Shown one piece after another: positions 55,875 through 64,000 of a stretch of DNA of 64,000 nt. The first letter of the stretch is position 1; each line of letters begins with the position of its first letter. The stretch is from Acidipila rosea (GTDB lineage: Bacteria; Acidobacteriota; Terriglobia; Terriglobales; Acidobacteriaceae): positions 372,001 to 436,000 of the forward strand of contig NZ_SMGK01000001.1 of the NCBI RefSeq assembly GCF_004339725.1, in the 5' to 3' direction. Both the position numbers and the translations under genes were made by a program. The notes beneath the pieces are model-generated. The model worked only from the letters and a program-made list of their open reading frames with translations, did not search any database and was not told the origin of the DNA.

Positions 55875-56591
55875 TCAGCGATGCTTCAAGGTCGCGCTCC
55901 AGGCTTTGTAAGCAGCGGGGGAGACCACCTTGAGCTTTGCCTGCATGCGGGCATGACCCGAGCCGCAGACCTGGGAGCACAGGATGGGGTAGGCGCCTTC
56001 GACCTCCGGAGTGAAGTGAAGGTGCAGAACGAGGCCGGGGACGGCATTCTGCTTAAGCCGCATGCCGGGGATGAAGAAGCCATGAATCACATCCAGAGCG
56101 CGCAGGCGGAGATCTATTTCACGTCCAGCGGGGACGACCAGAACACTCGTGACGATATCGTCGGCGCCGCGGGGGTCTCGCGGGTCAAGCCCTAAAGGGT
56201 TCCCATCCGCAGCGTCAACAAGCCGTGGCCGGACCTCCCCGAAAGTCGCATCGGGACCAGGGTAGCGGAAGTACCACTGAAACTGCATGCCGACGACCTC
56301 TACCTGCATAGCTGCCGGTGAAGGTCCCTCAAAGCGGTTGGCTGCCCAGAGCCGCTGGGCTGTAATGGCAAGCCATAGGTAGAGGCAGCAAAACCCGAAG
56401 AGCGGCAGGACCTCCCATCGGAGAATGCCAGAGGAAACCTGGTGACGCTTCCGGCGGAGAAGAGCGGCGGCCAGCAGGAGGTGAGCGAACACCAGGCAGA
56501 TTCCAAGAGCGGTGAGGTTCACCCACATGAGCCTATCGATAGCCCAGCCATGCAGAGCGCCATTGGGCGGCATCCACCAGACGCGATTCAT
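55875..56591 (-). CDS. Cytochrome c oxidase subunit II-like CuA protein, stand-alone
   Basis: A 238-residue protein with two N-terminal membrane helices (about 23-45 and 60-80) and a periplasmic cupredoxin domain. The CuA ligands are all present: His170 (in DVIHGFFIP), then Cys205, Cys209, His213 and Met216 in CSQVCGSGHARM; the usual Glu between the cysteines is Gln207, whose backbone carbonyl is the ligand. The electron-entry aromatics are in GMQFQWYFRYPG. No subunit I, III or assembly gene is next to it. It is convergent with rpsT. Confidence 0.9.
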   Translation of the reverse strand: MNRVWWMPPNGALHGWAIDRLMWVNLTALGICLVFAHLLLAAALLRRKRHQVSSGILRWEVLPLFGFCCLYLWLAITAQRLWAANRFEGPSPAAMQVEVVGMQFQWYFRYPGPDATFGEVRPRLVDAADGNPLGLDPRDPRGADDIVTSVLVVPAGREIDLRLRALDVIHGFFIPGMRLKQNAVPGLVLHLHFTPEVEGAYPILCSQVCGSGHARMQAKLKVVSPAAYKAWSATLKHR

Positions 56592-56603
56592 ACGCCCATT
56601 GTC

Positions 56604-57203
56604 TCAGGCGCTCTGATGATTGCGGACGAGGTCGAGGAAGTGCTGATGGACCCGACGATCGCTGGAAAGTTCGGGATGGAAGGTTGCGGCCATGAGGTGC
56701 CCCTGCTCAACCAGGACTGGAAAACCATCACGCTCTGCGAGAGTGCGTACGGCGGGACCCGTTCGTGTGATGCGCGGGGCACGAATGTAGACCATTTCGA
56801 GCGGGCCGCCAGGCAGGGATGTCTCTCCGTTGTAAATGGCGGAGTCAATCTGCCTTCCGTATGCATTGCGTTCCACTGTTGCATCGAGCACCGCGAGGCT
56901 CTCCTGGTGTGGGTGCTGGACCTCTTTTGCCAGCAGGATGCATCCCGCACAAGTGCCAAAAGTTGGTGTCGTCTGGACGAAGGACTGGAGGCTTTTGAGA
57001 AAGCCATCCCGCTCCAGAAACTTGAGAAACGTGGTCGATTCACCGCCCGGAATAATAAGTCCATCGAGTCCGGTGAGTTGATCGGGTTTGCGGACGAGAA
57101 TGGACTGCGCGCCTAGCTCGTTGAGTGCGGTTGCGTGTGCGTCATAGTCCCCCTGGATGGCGAGGACGCCGATGCGGAGCGGCTGGGTGGCATTCATTGG
57201 CAT
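56604..57203 (-). CDS. pdxT: PLP synthase glutaminase subunit
   Basis: Class I glutaminase that supplies ammonia to PdxS for pyridoxal phosphate. I start at MPMNATQPLRIGVL; the frame to 57269 adds 22 residues. IPGGESTTFL and the nucleophile Cys in FGTCAGCILLAKEV, with His-Glu in FHPELSSD, make the full triad. ~199 residues, normal. It follows pdxS on the same strand by ~150 bases with a terminator in between. The coxB-like gene lies directly downstream (12 bases). Confidence 0.95.
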   Translation of the reverse strand: MPMNATQPLRIGVLAIQGDYDAHATALNELGAQSILVRKPDQLTGLDGLIIPGGESTTFLKFLERDGFLKSLQSFVQTTPTFGTCAGCILLAKEVQHPHQESLAVLDATVERNAYGRQIDSAIYNGETSLPGGPLEMVYIRAPRITRTGPAVRTLAERDGFPVLVEQGHLMAATFHPELSSDRRVHQHFLDLVRNHQSA

Positions 57204-57310
57204 GCTGGGTCCGAATCTTGGATGTGTGGGGTGCGAGTGGCTTCTATGCGCGGATGCTGAGCTTTCCATTGCACTCTGCGCCTGTTGGCAGAAGCAGAAA
57301 AGAGACTTGT

Positions 57311-57342
57311 CTCCTGAGCGCGTCGTTCGGCGCGCTCAGGAG
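57311..57342 (-). terminator. Intrinsic terminator between pdxS and pdxT
   Basis: CTCCTGAGCGCG (57311-57322) and CGCGCTCAGGAG (57331-57342) form a perfect 12-bp stem with an 8-base loop; on the minus strand ACAAGTCTCTTTTCTG follows, moderately T-rich. It is 11 bases after the pdxS stop. Confidence 0.7.
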
Positions 57343-57353
57343 CAGGCGTAACC

Positions 57354-58283
57354 TTACCAGCCGCGGGTCTGAAGCATCTGCGACTGATCGAGTGCAGCGA
57401 CCGCCAGCCCTTTCATGGCGCCGGTGCACTCTTCGCTGCATTCTGCAAGTATCTTCGGGTCATCGAAGTGGGTTGCGGCGCGCACGATGGCGCGGGCGCG
57501 GATGGTGGCTTCTGCCGGCTCGGCGAATGTATAGGAGTCCTGCATGAAGATGCCCGATCCTACGAAGACAGCTTCAGCGCCGAGCTGGCGAACCAGTGCA
57601 GCATCGGCTGGCGTGGCGATGCCACCTGCGGAAAAGTTCGGCACCGGAAGCTTGCCGCTCTTCGCAACCATGCGGATGAGCTCGTAAGGCGCCCGGAATT
57701 CCTTGGCTGCGGCATAAAGTTCTTCTTCTCCAAGCACAGTCAACGAGCGCATGTCCTTAACGATCTGGCGCATGTGCTTAACGGCGTGAACGACGTCGCC
57801 AGTGCCTGCCTCACCTTTGGTGCGGATCATGGCAGCTCCTTCAGCGATGCGGCGGAGAGCCTCCCCGAGATCGCGGGCCCCGCAGACGAAAGGGGTCTTG
57901 AAGGCATGCTTGTCGACGTGGTGGAGCTCGTCGGCGGGCGTGAGAACCTCGGACTCATCGATGAAATCGACACCCAACTCCTGGAGCACCTGGGCTTCGG
58001 CGAAGTGGCCGATGCGGCACTTTGCCATCACAGGAATAGAGGTCGAGGCCATGATCTCCTTGATCTTTTTGGGTGAGGCCATACGTGCAACTCCACCCTC
58101 AGCGCGAATCTGCGCTGGAACGCGCTCAAGCGCCATGACGGCTACAGCCCCCGCCTTTTCCGCGATCTCCGCCTGTTTCGCGTCAGTGACGTCCATGATG
58201 ACGCCACCTTTGAGCATCTCTGCAAGACCAACCTTGAGGCGAAGCGAAGTGGTCGTGGTGTGATTGCCGTTCAGATCTGACAT
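57354..58283 (-). CDS. pdxS: PLP synthase subunit PdxS
   Basis: Makes pyridoxal 5'-phosphate from ribose-5-phosphate, glyceraldehyde-3-phosphate and ammonia in a dodecameric complex with PdxT. The 309 residues begin with a short polar stretch, then [21 protein letters not shown]; the catalytic lysines lie in the early VTDAK region and in [14 protein letters not shown]. Full length. The gene is preceded by the diguanylate cyclase and followed by a terminator before pdxT. Confidence 0.97.
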   Translation of the reverse strand: MSDLNGNHTTTTSLRLKVGLAEMLKGGVIMDVTDAKQAEIAEKAGAVAVMALERVPAQIRAEGGVARMASPKKIKEIMASTSIPVMAKCRIGHFAEAQVLQELGVDFIDESEVLTPADELHHVDKHAFKTPFVCGARDLGEALRRIAEGAAMIRTKGEAGTGDVVHAVKHMRQIVKDMRSLTVLGEEELYAAAKEFRAPYELIRMVAKSGKLPVPNFSAGGIATPADAALVRQLGAEAVFVGSGIFMQDSYTFAEPAEATIRARAIVRAATHFDDPKILAECSEECTGAMKGLAVAALDQSQMLQTRGW

Positions 58284-58323
58284 GGGAACTCCCTCCGGGG
58301 GTGGTCCAGTCTAAATTTCTGGA

Positions 58324-59595
58324 CTATCCCTCAACCTCTAAGTTTATCAGGAGAGGAACAGCTGAGGTTCCGGGAGATTTTTCCCTGGAGGAAGCAGATG
58401 CTGCTTCTTTTATATGCTCAAATGCCGGTCCTTCTTCCAGTGAGAAGACACAGTTTCTTCCGCTCTGCTTTGCGGCATACAGAGCTGTATCACCGCGGCG
58501 CAGGGAATCTTCCCAGCATTCTTCCCACCCTGCATGTCGGGCTGAGACCTCGGTGACGCCCAGGCTGGCAGTAACACTTATTATTTTGTCGCCGTGCATA
58601 ATTCGAAGTTTGGCGAGGGCGGCGCGCAACCGTTCGGCGACGGCGGCGGCCTCTTCTCTATTCGAGGCTGGCAACAGAATCAGGAATTCTTCCCCTCCCA
58701 TGCGTCCGAGTATGTCCGTAGTCCGGGAATGCTCCTGAAGTTCACCGACTACGGTGCGGAGGACGACGTCTCCGGCAACATGCCCATGCTGGTCGTTGAT
58801 CGCTTTGAAGTGATCAATGTCCAGCGTGATGAGGGAAAGTGGTGAGCCGTTACGGCCAGCGAGTTCCAACTCACGGCGGAACTGAGTTTGTATGGCTCTG
58901 CGGTTCAGGGATTTTGTCAGTGGATCGGTGGATGCCAGATGCTCCAGTTCAAGATGGAGCCTGGTGGTTGTCATCCAGATAAAAGCGAAAGCCGAGCCGA
59001 CGATGGAAAAGATCAAAGTGAGAATCGCCAGGACCTGGAGGATACCGTTTCCAACAATTCCGTCCGCACTTCCGATAGCCAACGCGAGCCCGGCCCTCAC
59101 GAGATAGCCGACAGTGACTACAGAAAGCACGACCATGTAGCCCAGCACAGGGGTTCGCATATTGGTTCTCAGCTCTTTATTCAGAGCAAGCAATGTCTGT
59201 GCAAGCTGGATTGAGATAAGGATGCTGATCAGCACAATCCGCAGGTATCCCTTGCCACCCTGTGCTATTGAGTAGCTGCAGAAGCCGAGATCGACTGCGA
59301 CCAGAACTCCGCTGAGAAGGGAGACATGGGAGGCCTTGCCGAAAAAGTCGAGGATTGCCAGATGCATGAGGATGTAGCAGAGCAGAAAAGCAAAATTTGC
59401 AGCCAGCACCCAGACGATTTCGGGGGTGTGATTCCTTGAGAGCAGCAGGACGGCACACGCACATCCCGAGAAGTAACAAACACTCATCCTGGACACGCCG
59501 CGCAGGGATGGACTGCTGCGGTGCATTGCCAAAAGCGCACTCCCTGCCAGGAATGTGAGCAACACAGTTGTGAGAAGAAGTGTACTCAGGACCAT
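58324..59595 (-). CDS. Membrane diguanylate cyclase
   Basis: A 423-residue protein with about six N-terminal membrane helices (residues 1-215) of an unnamed sensor type, a short linker, and a GGDEF domain. The active site is GGEEF in LGRMGGEEFLIL, and RTTD five residues before it is the I-site, so product inhibition by c-di-GMP is expected. Synthesises c-di-GMP from two GTP. It is upstream of pdxS; no phosphodiesterase is adjacent, but the EAL-HDOD protein is encoded 15 kb away. Confidence 0.93.
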   Translation of the reverse strand: MVLSTLLLTTVLLTFLAGSALLAMHRSSPSLRGVSRMSVCYFSGCACAVLLLSRNHTPEIVWVLAANFAFLLCYILMHLAILDFFGKASHVSLLSGVLVAVDLGFCSYSIAQGGKGYLRIVLISILISIQLAQTLLALNKELRTNMRTPVLGYMVVLSVVTVGYLVRAGLALAIGSADGIVGNGILQVLAILTLIFSIVGSAFAFIWMTTTRLHLELEHLASTDPLTKSLNRRAIQTQFRRELELAGRNGSPLSLITLDIDHFKAINDQHGHVAGDVVLRTVVGELQEHSRTTDILGRMGGEEFLILLPASNREEAAAVAERLRAALAKLRIMHGDKIISVTASLGVTEVSARHAGWEECWEDSLRRGDTALYAAKQSGRNCVFSLEEGPAFEHIKEAASASSREKSPGTSAVPLLINLEVEG

Positions 59596-59896
59596 CTGTA
59601 AAGTGGACCGCCGTGCGAATAGCCTTCGATCTCTAGCTTAATAGAGGAATTGCTATTTCTCAGGCAGAATCAAGGCGTGAGAACAGTAGCAAACTATTGA
59701 ATCAATTACTTTTGTCATTGCATGAAAATGAAGAACTGCCGACAGGGTCGGACGAGAAGAGTCGAAAGAATCTGAAGCAGGCAAGCTATCTTTCCGGCGG
59801 GGAAGCGCTGCAGCAGAGAAGAACTGCTCCTCATGCGTTTCCAAAATCGCGGCCACCATACACGTCAGGCCACCCCGGAGAGTAGATAGATCGATC
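59596..59896. other. Intergenic stretch without a recognised gene
   Basis: These 301 bases between the cyclase start and the methyltransferase-like stop hold only short frames (a TTG-started 62-codon frame on the plus strand from 59697, a 68-codon one on the minus strand) with no ribosome-binding site of note. The part near 59596-59700 is AT-richer and may hold the cyclase promoter. I see no repeat or RNA structure. Confidence 0.5.
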
Positions 59897-60481
59897 TCAA
59901 AGCAGGAATGGGATCAACGCTCTTACTTCTCGGCGGTAGAGCAGATACTCTTCGCCAAATTCCTGCAGCAGGAATTGTTCTTCCATGCGCAGCTTAATCC
60001 AGACAGCAAGGATAGCGAATGCTACTGCGAAATAGCAGTGGGTATAGCCATGGAGCAGGGCGGCGCCTAACCCACCTGCCAGGAGCCCGCTGTAGATAGG
60101 GTGGCGTACGAGCTTATAGGGTCCTCGACGGATGAGGGAGTGGTCTTCCTTAATCGTGATGTGGCCACTCCAGTTTGATCCGAGGGAAAAGCGAGCCGAG
60201 CAGGCAAAAATAATGCCGCTGATATCCAGGAAAAAGCCGGCCCACATGGCAGCAGGCGACGGTGGCACCTGTTGCTGCCCTAGGGGGCTGATATGGAAAT
60301 GGCTAAAGGCAATGGAAAGGATCACCGCGGGAAGCACGAGCCGAAGAAGAATGACACGCCATGGCTGGCGCTGGCGCGTTGGTTTGCTGTTCATGGCGCC
60401 GATCACCCAGATGACCAGGAGGATGAACCATCCAAAGGTGGCTATGGACGTTAGTAAACGCAGTACTTCAGGGCTCTTCAT
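59897..60481 (-). CDS. Isoprenylcysteine carboxyl methyltransferase-like membrane protein
   Basis: A 194-residue protein with about four or five membrane segments and the family signature RRGPYKLVRHPIYSGLLAGG (about 125-144) followed by the C-terminal EEQFLLQEFGEEYLLYRREV, where the charged pairs bind SAM and substrate. In bacteria, ICMT-like proteins do not act on prenylated proteins in known cases; the substrate may be a phospholipid or small molecule. Unknown function. Confidence 0.82.
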   Translation of the reverse strand: MKSPEVLRLLTSIATFGWFILLVIWVIGAMNSKPTRQRQPWRVILLRLVLPAVILSIAFSHFHISPLGQQQVPPSPAAMWAGFFLDISGIIFACSARFSLGSNWSGHITIKEDHSLIRRGPYKLVRHPIYSGLLAGGLGAALLHGYTHCYFAVAFAILAVWIKLRMEEQFLLQEFGEEYLLYRREVRALIPFLL

Positions 60482-60568
60482 TGATCCATTCCGTCCCGGC
60501 CTGATACATGAGCATCGGTGTCGTCATTCTAGTGTTCTGCCGGGAGAGCTACTCCAGCGCAATAGGAG

Positions 60569-61954
60569 CTATTCTTCTGCAGCCAATAAAATGCGTAAAT
60601 CACGAAGATTATTGCCGGTAGGGCCGGTCACGATGCTGTCGCCGAGGGCAGTAAAGAGTGGGCAACAATCGAAGCGCGCCAGAGTCATGTCGGGATCGAA
60701 GCCATAGGAGCGGGCACGGCTGATGGTAGTGGTATCGGCGATAGCTCCTGCAGCAGGGCTGTTGCCATCGATACCGTCTGAACCGGCGCTGAACACCACC
60801 AATGGCTGGCCTTCAAACTGCCTAAGATCGAACGCTGAAGCTAAGGCAAATTGCTGGTTGCGGCCTCCGCAGCCATGCTCAGGGGCGAGCTGCACGGTGA
60901 CTTCGCCGCTCGAAAGCAGGCAGACCCGCGGATGCTCACGCCGCAATTCATGGAAGCGCTTGAGCAGATACCGCGACGCATCGACATAATCCCAGTCGTC
61001 ACAGGTATTATCGATAAAAACCTTGAACCCCAGCTGCTGGGCCCGGTCGCGCGCTGCATTCACGAAGTCATGGTTGGACAGCAGCGTGTCGAACTGCGTG
61101 TGGGTGAACGCATCTGCGGAGAGAGCGTTATTGCCGGGAGTTAGGGTCTCGAAGTAGGTTCTTACGGTGGCTGGAAATTTATCTAGAAGATGGTAGCGGC
61201 TAAGGATCTCGCTGCACTCTGCCTGGGTGGAGCGATCTGGAAGAGTGGGCGAGGAGGCGACAGCGCCCAGATCCTTGAGCGGGACATCGGCGACGAGTAG
61301 CGATAGTTTCTCCGCCTGAGGCGCGGCGAGCGCGAGCCTGCCACCCTTCACCGCGGAGAAGTATTTGCGAACTGTATTAATCTCCGTAATCGTTGCGCCG
61401 GATGCAACGAGCGTCTCATGAAAGGCGATGGTGTCTTCGAGGGAGATGCTGCGGTCAAGCGGTAATTCCAGCATGGCCGAGCCGCCGCCGCTGATCAGGA
61501 AGAAGATAAAGGTGTCCTTGCCGGCGCGCTTGAGCAGGTTAAGGGCGGCCTCGGCGGCCTCGAACGAGTCCTTGTTCGGAAGAGGATGGCCGCCTGCAAA
61601 GTAGCGGATACGCTCGTGAATGTTGAGTCTCAGCGGCCAGCTTTGGCTCCTGGGTACCTCGGGGGCTGAGCATACACCGCGGACATGGATTTTGTCCGGC
61701 AGGCGGCTGAGCAGCGCGTCGAACATGCTGAGTGCAGCCTTGCCAAAGGCGATGACGAGGAATTTTTTATAGCGGCTGAGGTCGATCTCGATTGGCTTGA
61801 GCGCCTGCGAGGGGTGACGGACGAGCTTTGTGTTTTCAAAGTGAAGGTGACGATCAAACGCGTTGCCCACATCGCATGCATCCAGGGCGTGGGTGAAGAT
61901 ATCGTGGGCAGAGTTGTGGAGATCTTCGATGGTACTCAACACTTCCTCATTCAA
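60569..61954 (-). CDS. Glycerate 2-kinase (type 2, GckA/TtuD-like)
   Basis: A 461-residue kinase of the DUF4147/MOFRL class that phosphorylates D-glycerate to 2-phosphoglycerate. FFLISGGGSAMLELP is the nucleotide-binding glycine loop; the MOFRL domain covers the C-terminal ~110 residues, with VCLLSSGEVTVQL and FSAGSDGIDGNSPAAG. The start codon seems to be TTG; a TTG 15 bases further in, preceded by GAGGAAG, is also possible. No glyoxylate genes are adjacent. Confidence 0.9.
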   Translation of the reverse strand: MNEEVLSTIEDLHNSAHDIFTHALDACDVGNAFDRHLHFENTKLVRHPSQALKPIEIDLSRYKKFLVIAFGKAALSMFDALLSRLPDKIHVRGVCSAPEVPRSQSWPLRLNIHERIRYFAGGHPLPNKDSFEAAEAALNLLKRAGKDTFIFFLISGGGSAMLELPLDRSISLEDTIAFHETLVASGATITEINTVRKYFSAVKGGRLALAAPQAEKLSLLVADVPLKDLGAVASSPTLPDRSTQAECSEILSRYHLLDKFPATVRTYFETLTPGNNALSADAFTHTQFDTLLSNHDFVNAARDRAQQLGFKVFIDNTCDDWDYVDASRYLLKRFHELRREHPRVCLLSSGEVTVQLAPEHGCGGRNQQFALASAFDLRQFEGQPLVVFSAGSDGIDGNSPAAGAIADTTTISRARSYGFDPDMTLARFDCCPLFTALGDSIVTGPTGNNLRDLRILLAAEE

Positions 61955-62076
61955 ATCCGAGCCGGGCGGCTGGCTTTATGGTGTATCTGCAGGTCTCTCC
62001 ATTGTGCGCTAAAGAAGGCCCTCTCCAGCCAGTAAATACAAATTTTTATCCATGCGAAACTCTGGCCCATTCCCGC

Positions 62077-62754
62077 TCATGGGGCGAGCGGTAGAAAATG
62101 CGTCTGCAGCCACGCCCGGATTGCGAGTTGCACATCTTCAAGCTTGCCGACAAAAAAGTGATCTGCGCCGGCGATCAACACGAGCTGGGCAGGTTGTGGG
62201 GCTAAGCTGACAATCTCCTCCACTTCTTCCTGGGGCCCGTACTGATCATGGGTGCCGCTGATAAAAAGCTTTGGCTTCCGGCAGCCGGGCAGGAAGTCAT
62301 AGTGGTAGTCGCGCCCCTCTGCATGCACCGGCAGGCCGAGAGCGACCGTACCATGCACCCGGTCGTCATTGCAGCAGACCTTGAGGCCGACGTTTGCCCC
62401 AAAGGAGAAACCTGCGAAGAGTATCGGCAGGTGAAACTCGTTTTCCAGCCAGGAAAGGGCTGCGCGAACATCCTCCTGCTCCCCGTGGCCGTTGTCATGC
62501 ACACCTTCGCTGAGGCCGGTGCCTCGGAAGTTGAAGCGGAGAACGGGAAGGTTGAAGGACTGGAAGGCCTTCATGGCGTGGTAAACAACCTTATTGTGCA
62601 TGGTGCCGCCGCCCAGTGGATGGGGGTGGCATACGAGCACCGCGTATTGCGCATCCGCAGCGCCGGCGTTGAGGAGCGCTTCAAGCCTGCCTGCGGGGCC
62701 TCTCAGGTCGTCAATAGTTCTGAGGACAGCGGAGCCGCTGCGATTCGTCGTCAT
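62077..62754 (-). CDS. Alpha/beta hydrolase
   Basis: A 225-residue hydrolase. The oxyanion-side HPHPLGGGTMHNKVVY (about 42-57), the nucleophile GFSFGAN (Ser about 118), the Asp in ISGTHDQYGP and the His in GADHFFVGK complete the triad. Similar proteins without lid insertions are widespread and unassigned. Its start codon is 22 bases from that of the divergent M20 peptidase, so their promoters must overlap. Confidence 0.88.
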   Translation of the reverse strand: MTTNRSGSAVLRTIDDLRGPAGRLEALLNAGAADAQYAVLVCHPHPLGGGTMHNKVVYHAMKAFQSFNLPVLRFNFRGTGLSEGVHDNGHGEQEDVRAALSWLENEFHLPILFAGFSFGANVGLKVCCNDDRVHGTVALGLPVHAEGRDYHYDFLPGCRKPKLFISGTHDQYGPQEEVEEIVSLAPQPAQLVLIAGADHFFVGKLEDVQLAIRAWLQTHFLPLAP

Positions 62755-62776
62755 CTCTTCACTATACTGATCGTCA

Positions 62777-63805
62777 ATGAGCCTGAATGAAGTGGAACTG
62801 ACGCGGCAGCTGATCGATATCGAATCGACAACCTATAACGAAGGCGCGGTGGGCGCATGGCTGGCTGAGTTTCTGGCGGCCCGCGGATTCTCCGTTGAAC
62901 GGATGCCGGTGCCGCAGGACCCGGAAAGCGGCAACACCGGAGAACGCTTCAACGTATATGCGTGCGTGCCGGGGCAAACCCCTGACGTGGTTTTTTCGAC
63001 TCACATGGATACCGTACCTCCTTATATCCCTAGCAGTGAGGATGAGAACTACATCTATGGGCGCGGGGCCTGTGATGCAAAGGGGATCATTGCGGCGCAG
63101 ATAGCCGCTGCGGAAAAGCTTCGCGACTTGCAGGTAAGAGTCGGGCTGTTGTTTGTAGTCGGCGAAGAGCGAGACTCCGCGGGCGCGAAAATCGCGAATG
63201 AGCACCCAAAGGGCAGCCGTTTCCTGATTAATGGTGAGCCGACGGATAATCGACTGGCGCTCGCATCCAAGGGGACTCTGCGCGCTGTAATCAAGGCGAG
63301 CGGGAAGATGGCACATTCAGCCTATCCGGAACTGGGCGATAGTGCGGTACATAAATTGGTGAACGCACTGGAGCGCTTGTTGCAGGTGAAGCTGCCAACC
63401 AATGCAGAGGTAGGCCCCAGCACGCTGAATATCGGAGTGATCGAAGGGGGGCGCGCGCCGAATGTGATAGCTGACAAGGCTCGCGCGCAGGTGCTGGTGC
63501 GACTGGTCGGACCTTCCGAAGAGACGCGCAAAGTCATTCAGGACGCTATTTCCGGCCTGGCTGAGGTAGATTTCACCCTGGAGATTCCCTTTATGCGGAT
63601 GAAGCAGGTGGAGGGGCTGCCAACTATGATTGCTTCGTTCACTACCGATGTCCCGGCGTTGACCAACTGGGGCGAGCCGCTGCTGCTGGGGCCCGGCTCG
63701 ATCCATGTTGCACATACGCCGAACGAGAAGCTCGCAAAGCAAGAACTGCGTGACGCAATCGAACTGTATACGCAGGTAGCGCAGAGGCTGGTTGGCCACG
63801 CGTGA
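62777..63805 (+). CDS. M20-family metallopeptidase/deacylase
   Basis: A 342-residue cocatalytic zinc enzyme of the ArgE/DapE/carboxypeptidase G2 family. Metal ligands: His in VFSTHMDTVPP (about 78), Asp in GRGACDAKG (about 100), Glu in GEERDSAGA and the last His in HVAHTPNEKL. A dimerisation domain occupies about 165-275. The substrate (N-acyl amino acid or dipeptide) is not clear. Its stop TGA overlaps the GTG of the next gene by 2 bases (GTGA), so they are coupled. Confidence 0.9.
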   Translation: MSLNEVELTRQLIDIESTTYNEGAVGAWLAEFLAARGFSVERMPVPQDPESGNTGERFNVYACVPGQTPDVVFSTHMDTVPPYIPSSEDENYIYGRGACDAKGIIAAQIAAAEKLRDLQVRVGLLFVVGEERDSAGAKIANEHPKGSRFLINGEPTDNRLALASKGTLRAVIKASGKMAHSAYPELGDSAVHKLVNALERLLQVKLPTNAEVGPSTLNIGVIEGGRAPNVIADKARAQVLVRLVGPSEETRKVIQDAISGLAEVDFTLEIPFMRMKQVEGLPTMIASFTTDVPALTNWGEPLLLGPGSIHVAHTPNEKLAKQELRDAIELYTQVAQRLVGHA

Positions 63806-64000
63806 CCACGCCCGGGTACAGGCTTCGTTGCTCGGCCCTGGCTGCCACAGTCGGCTGGCTGACAGGCGTGGTTGCGACAGTGCCGTTCCAGGTGCTCGAG
63901 GTTGTTCGCAATACCGGCACAGAGCCTCGACTCTTTTTGTCCGCGCTAAGCATCGGACTGTCGGCCTGGAGCTTATTTACCTTTGCCGGAGGTGCGGCTG
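63802..64000 (+). CDS. Membrane protein, 3' end cut off
   Basis: GTG at 63802, overlapping the M20 stop, opens a frame that runs off the window. The 66 visible residues start MTTPGYRLRCSALAATVGWL and contain two hydrophobic segments (about 11-29 and 48-66) around a short charged loop. The family is not recognised; the coupled start suggests a role linked to the peptidase. Confidence 0.55.
   Translation, partial: MTTPGYRLRCSALAATVGWLTGVVATVPFQVLEVVRNTGTEPRLFLSALSIGLSAWSLFTFAGGAA

Overview
The window is one dense stretch of a chromosome with moderately high GC content. It holds about 62 protein genes, no rRNA, no tRNA, no insertion sequence, no CRISPR array and no phage module that I can see. 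Gene content points to the Acidobacteriota, class Terriglobia (inference, roughly 60-70 % sure). The signs are the Era/CNNM/YbeY/PhoH block, RNase J, a large zinc metzincin of the DUF5117 type, an orphan acyl-CoA mutase large subunit, the many ArnT-like, aryl-sulfotransferase-like and beta-helix secreted proteins, and frequent TTG and GTG starts.

Layout. 0-9 kb: a cut-off beta-helix protein, then a long minus-strand run with rsmB, fmt, def and aroC, an EVE-domain protein, a HAD phosphatase, an aldo/keto reductase, a glutathione peroxidase and an aspartate aminotransferase. 9-19 kb: a cation antiporter, coaD, an L-rhamnose mutarotase-like protein, uppP, an SH3/TPR secreted protein, a threonine dehydratase, rnj, a KdsD-type sugar isomerase, and a divergent TlpA plus DsbD-alpha redox pair. 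18-30 kb: gltX, an arylsulfotransferase-like lipoprotein, a conserved secreted protein, a LacI regulator, the mutase, the metzincin, and serS with a coupled membrane protein. 30-39 kb: an ArnT-like glycosyltransferase; a polyphosphate-type group (CHAD, Ppx/GppA, SixA); a three-gene cluster (UbiA-like membrane protein, methyltransferase, proline-rich small protein); purH; rhomboid. 39-46 kb: an XRE regulator, a dienelactone hydrolase, a YihY protein, an EAL-HDOD protein and a DHA2 exporter. 46-56 kb: dnaK, a 56-residue gene, a Nei-type glycosylase, dnaJ, then era, CNNM/CBS, ybeY and phoH on the minus strand, a GDSL esterase and rpsT. 56-64 kb: a stand-alone CuA-type oxidase subunit II, pdxT, pdxS, a diguanylate cyclase, an isoprenylcysteine-methyltransferase-like protein, a glycerate kinase, a hydrolase, an M20 peptidase and a cut-off membrane protein.

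Most of the window is housekeeping. The observations I rate highest are: (i) a textbook intrinsic terminator lying only a few bases before the ybeY start codon, followed inside the first 30 codons of ybeY by a perfect 19-bp inverted repeat with a 4-base loop, which together look like an attenuation or RNA-processing control for ybeY-CNNM-era; (ii) the UbiA-like/methyltransferase/proline-rich microprotein cluster; (iii) the CHAD-Ppx-SixA group; (iv) two small genes, one after dnaK and one in the proline-rich cluster, that standard annotation could miss; and (v) an intact CuA subunit II without any other oxidase gene nearby.

Several hairpins lie at gene ends and are listed as terminators. Start sites were moved inward from the longest open frame where a Shine-Dalgarno sequence or family length supports it. 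No searches or structure predictions were run; family names rest on recognised motifs.
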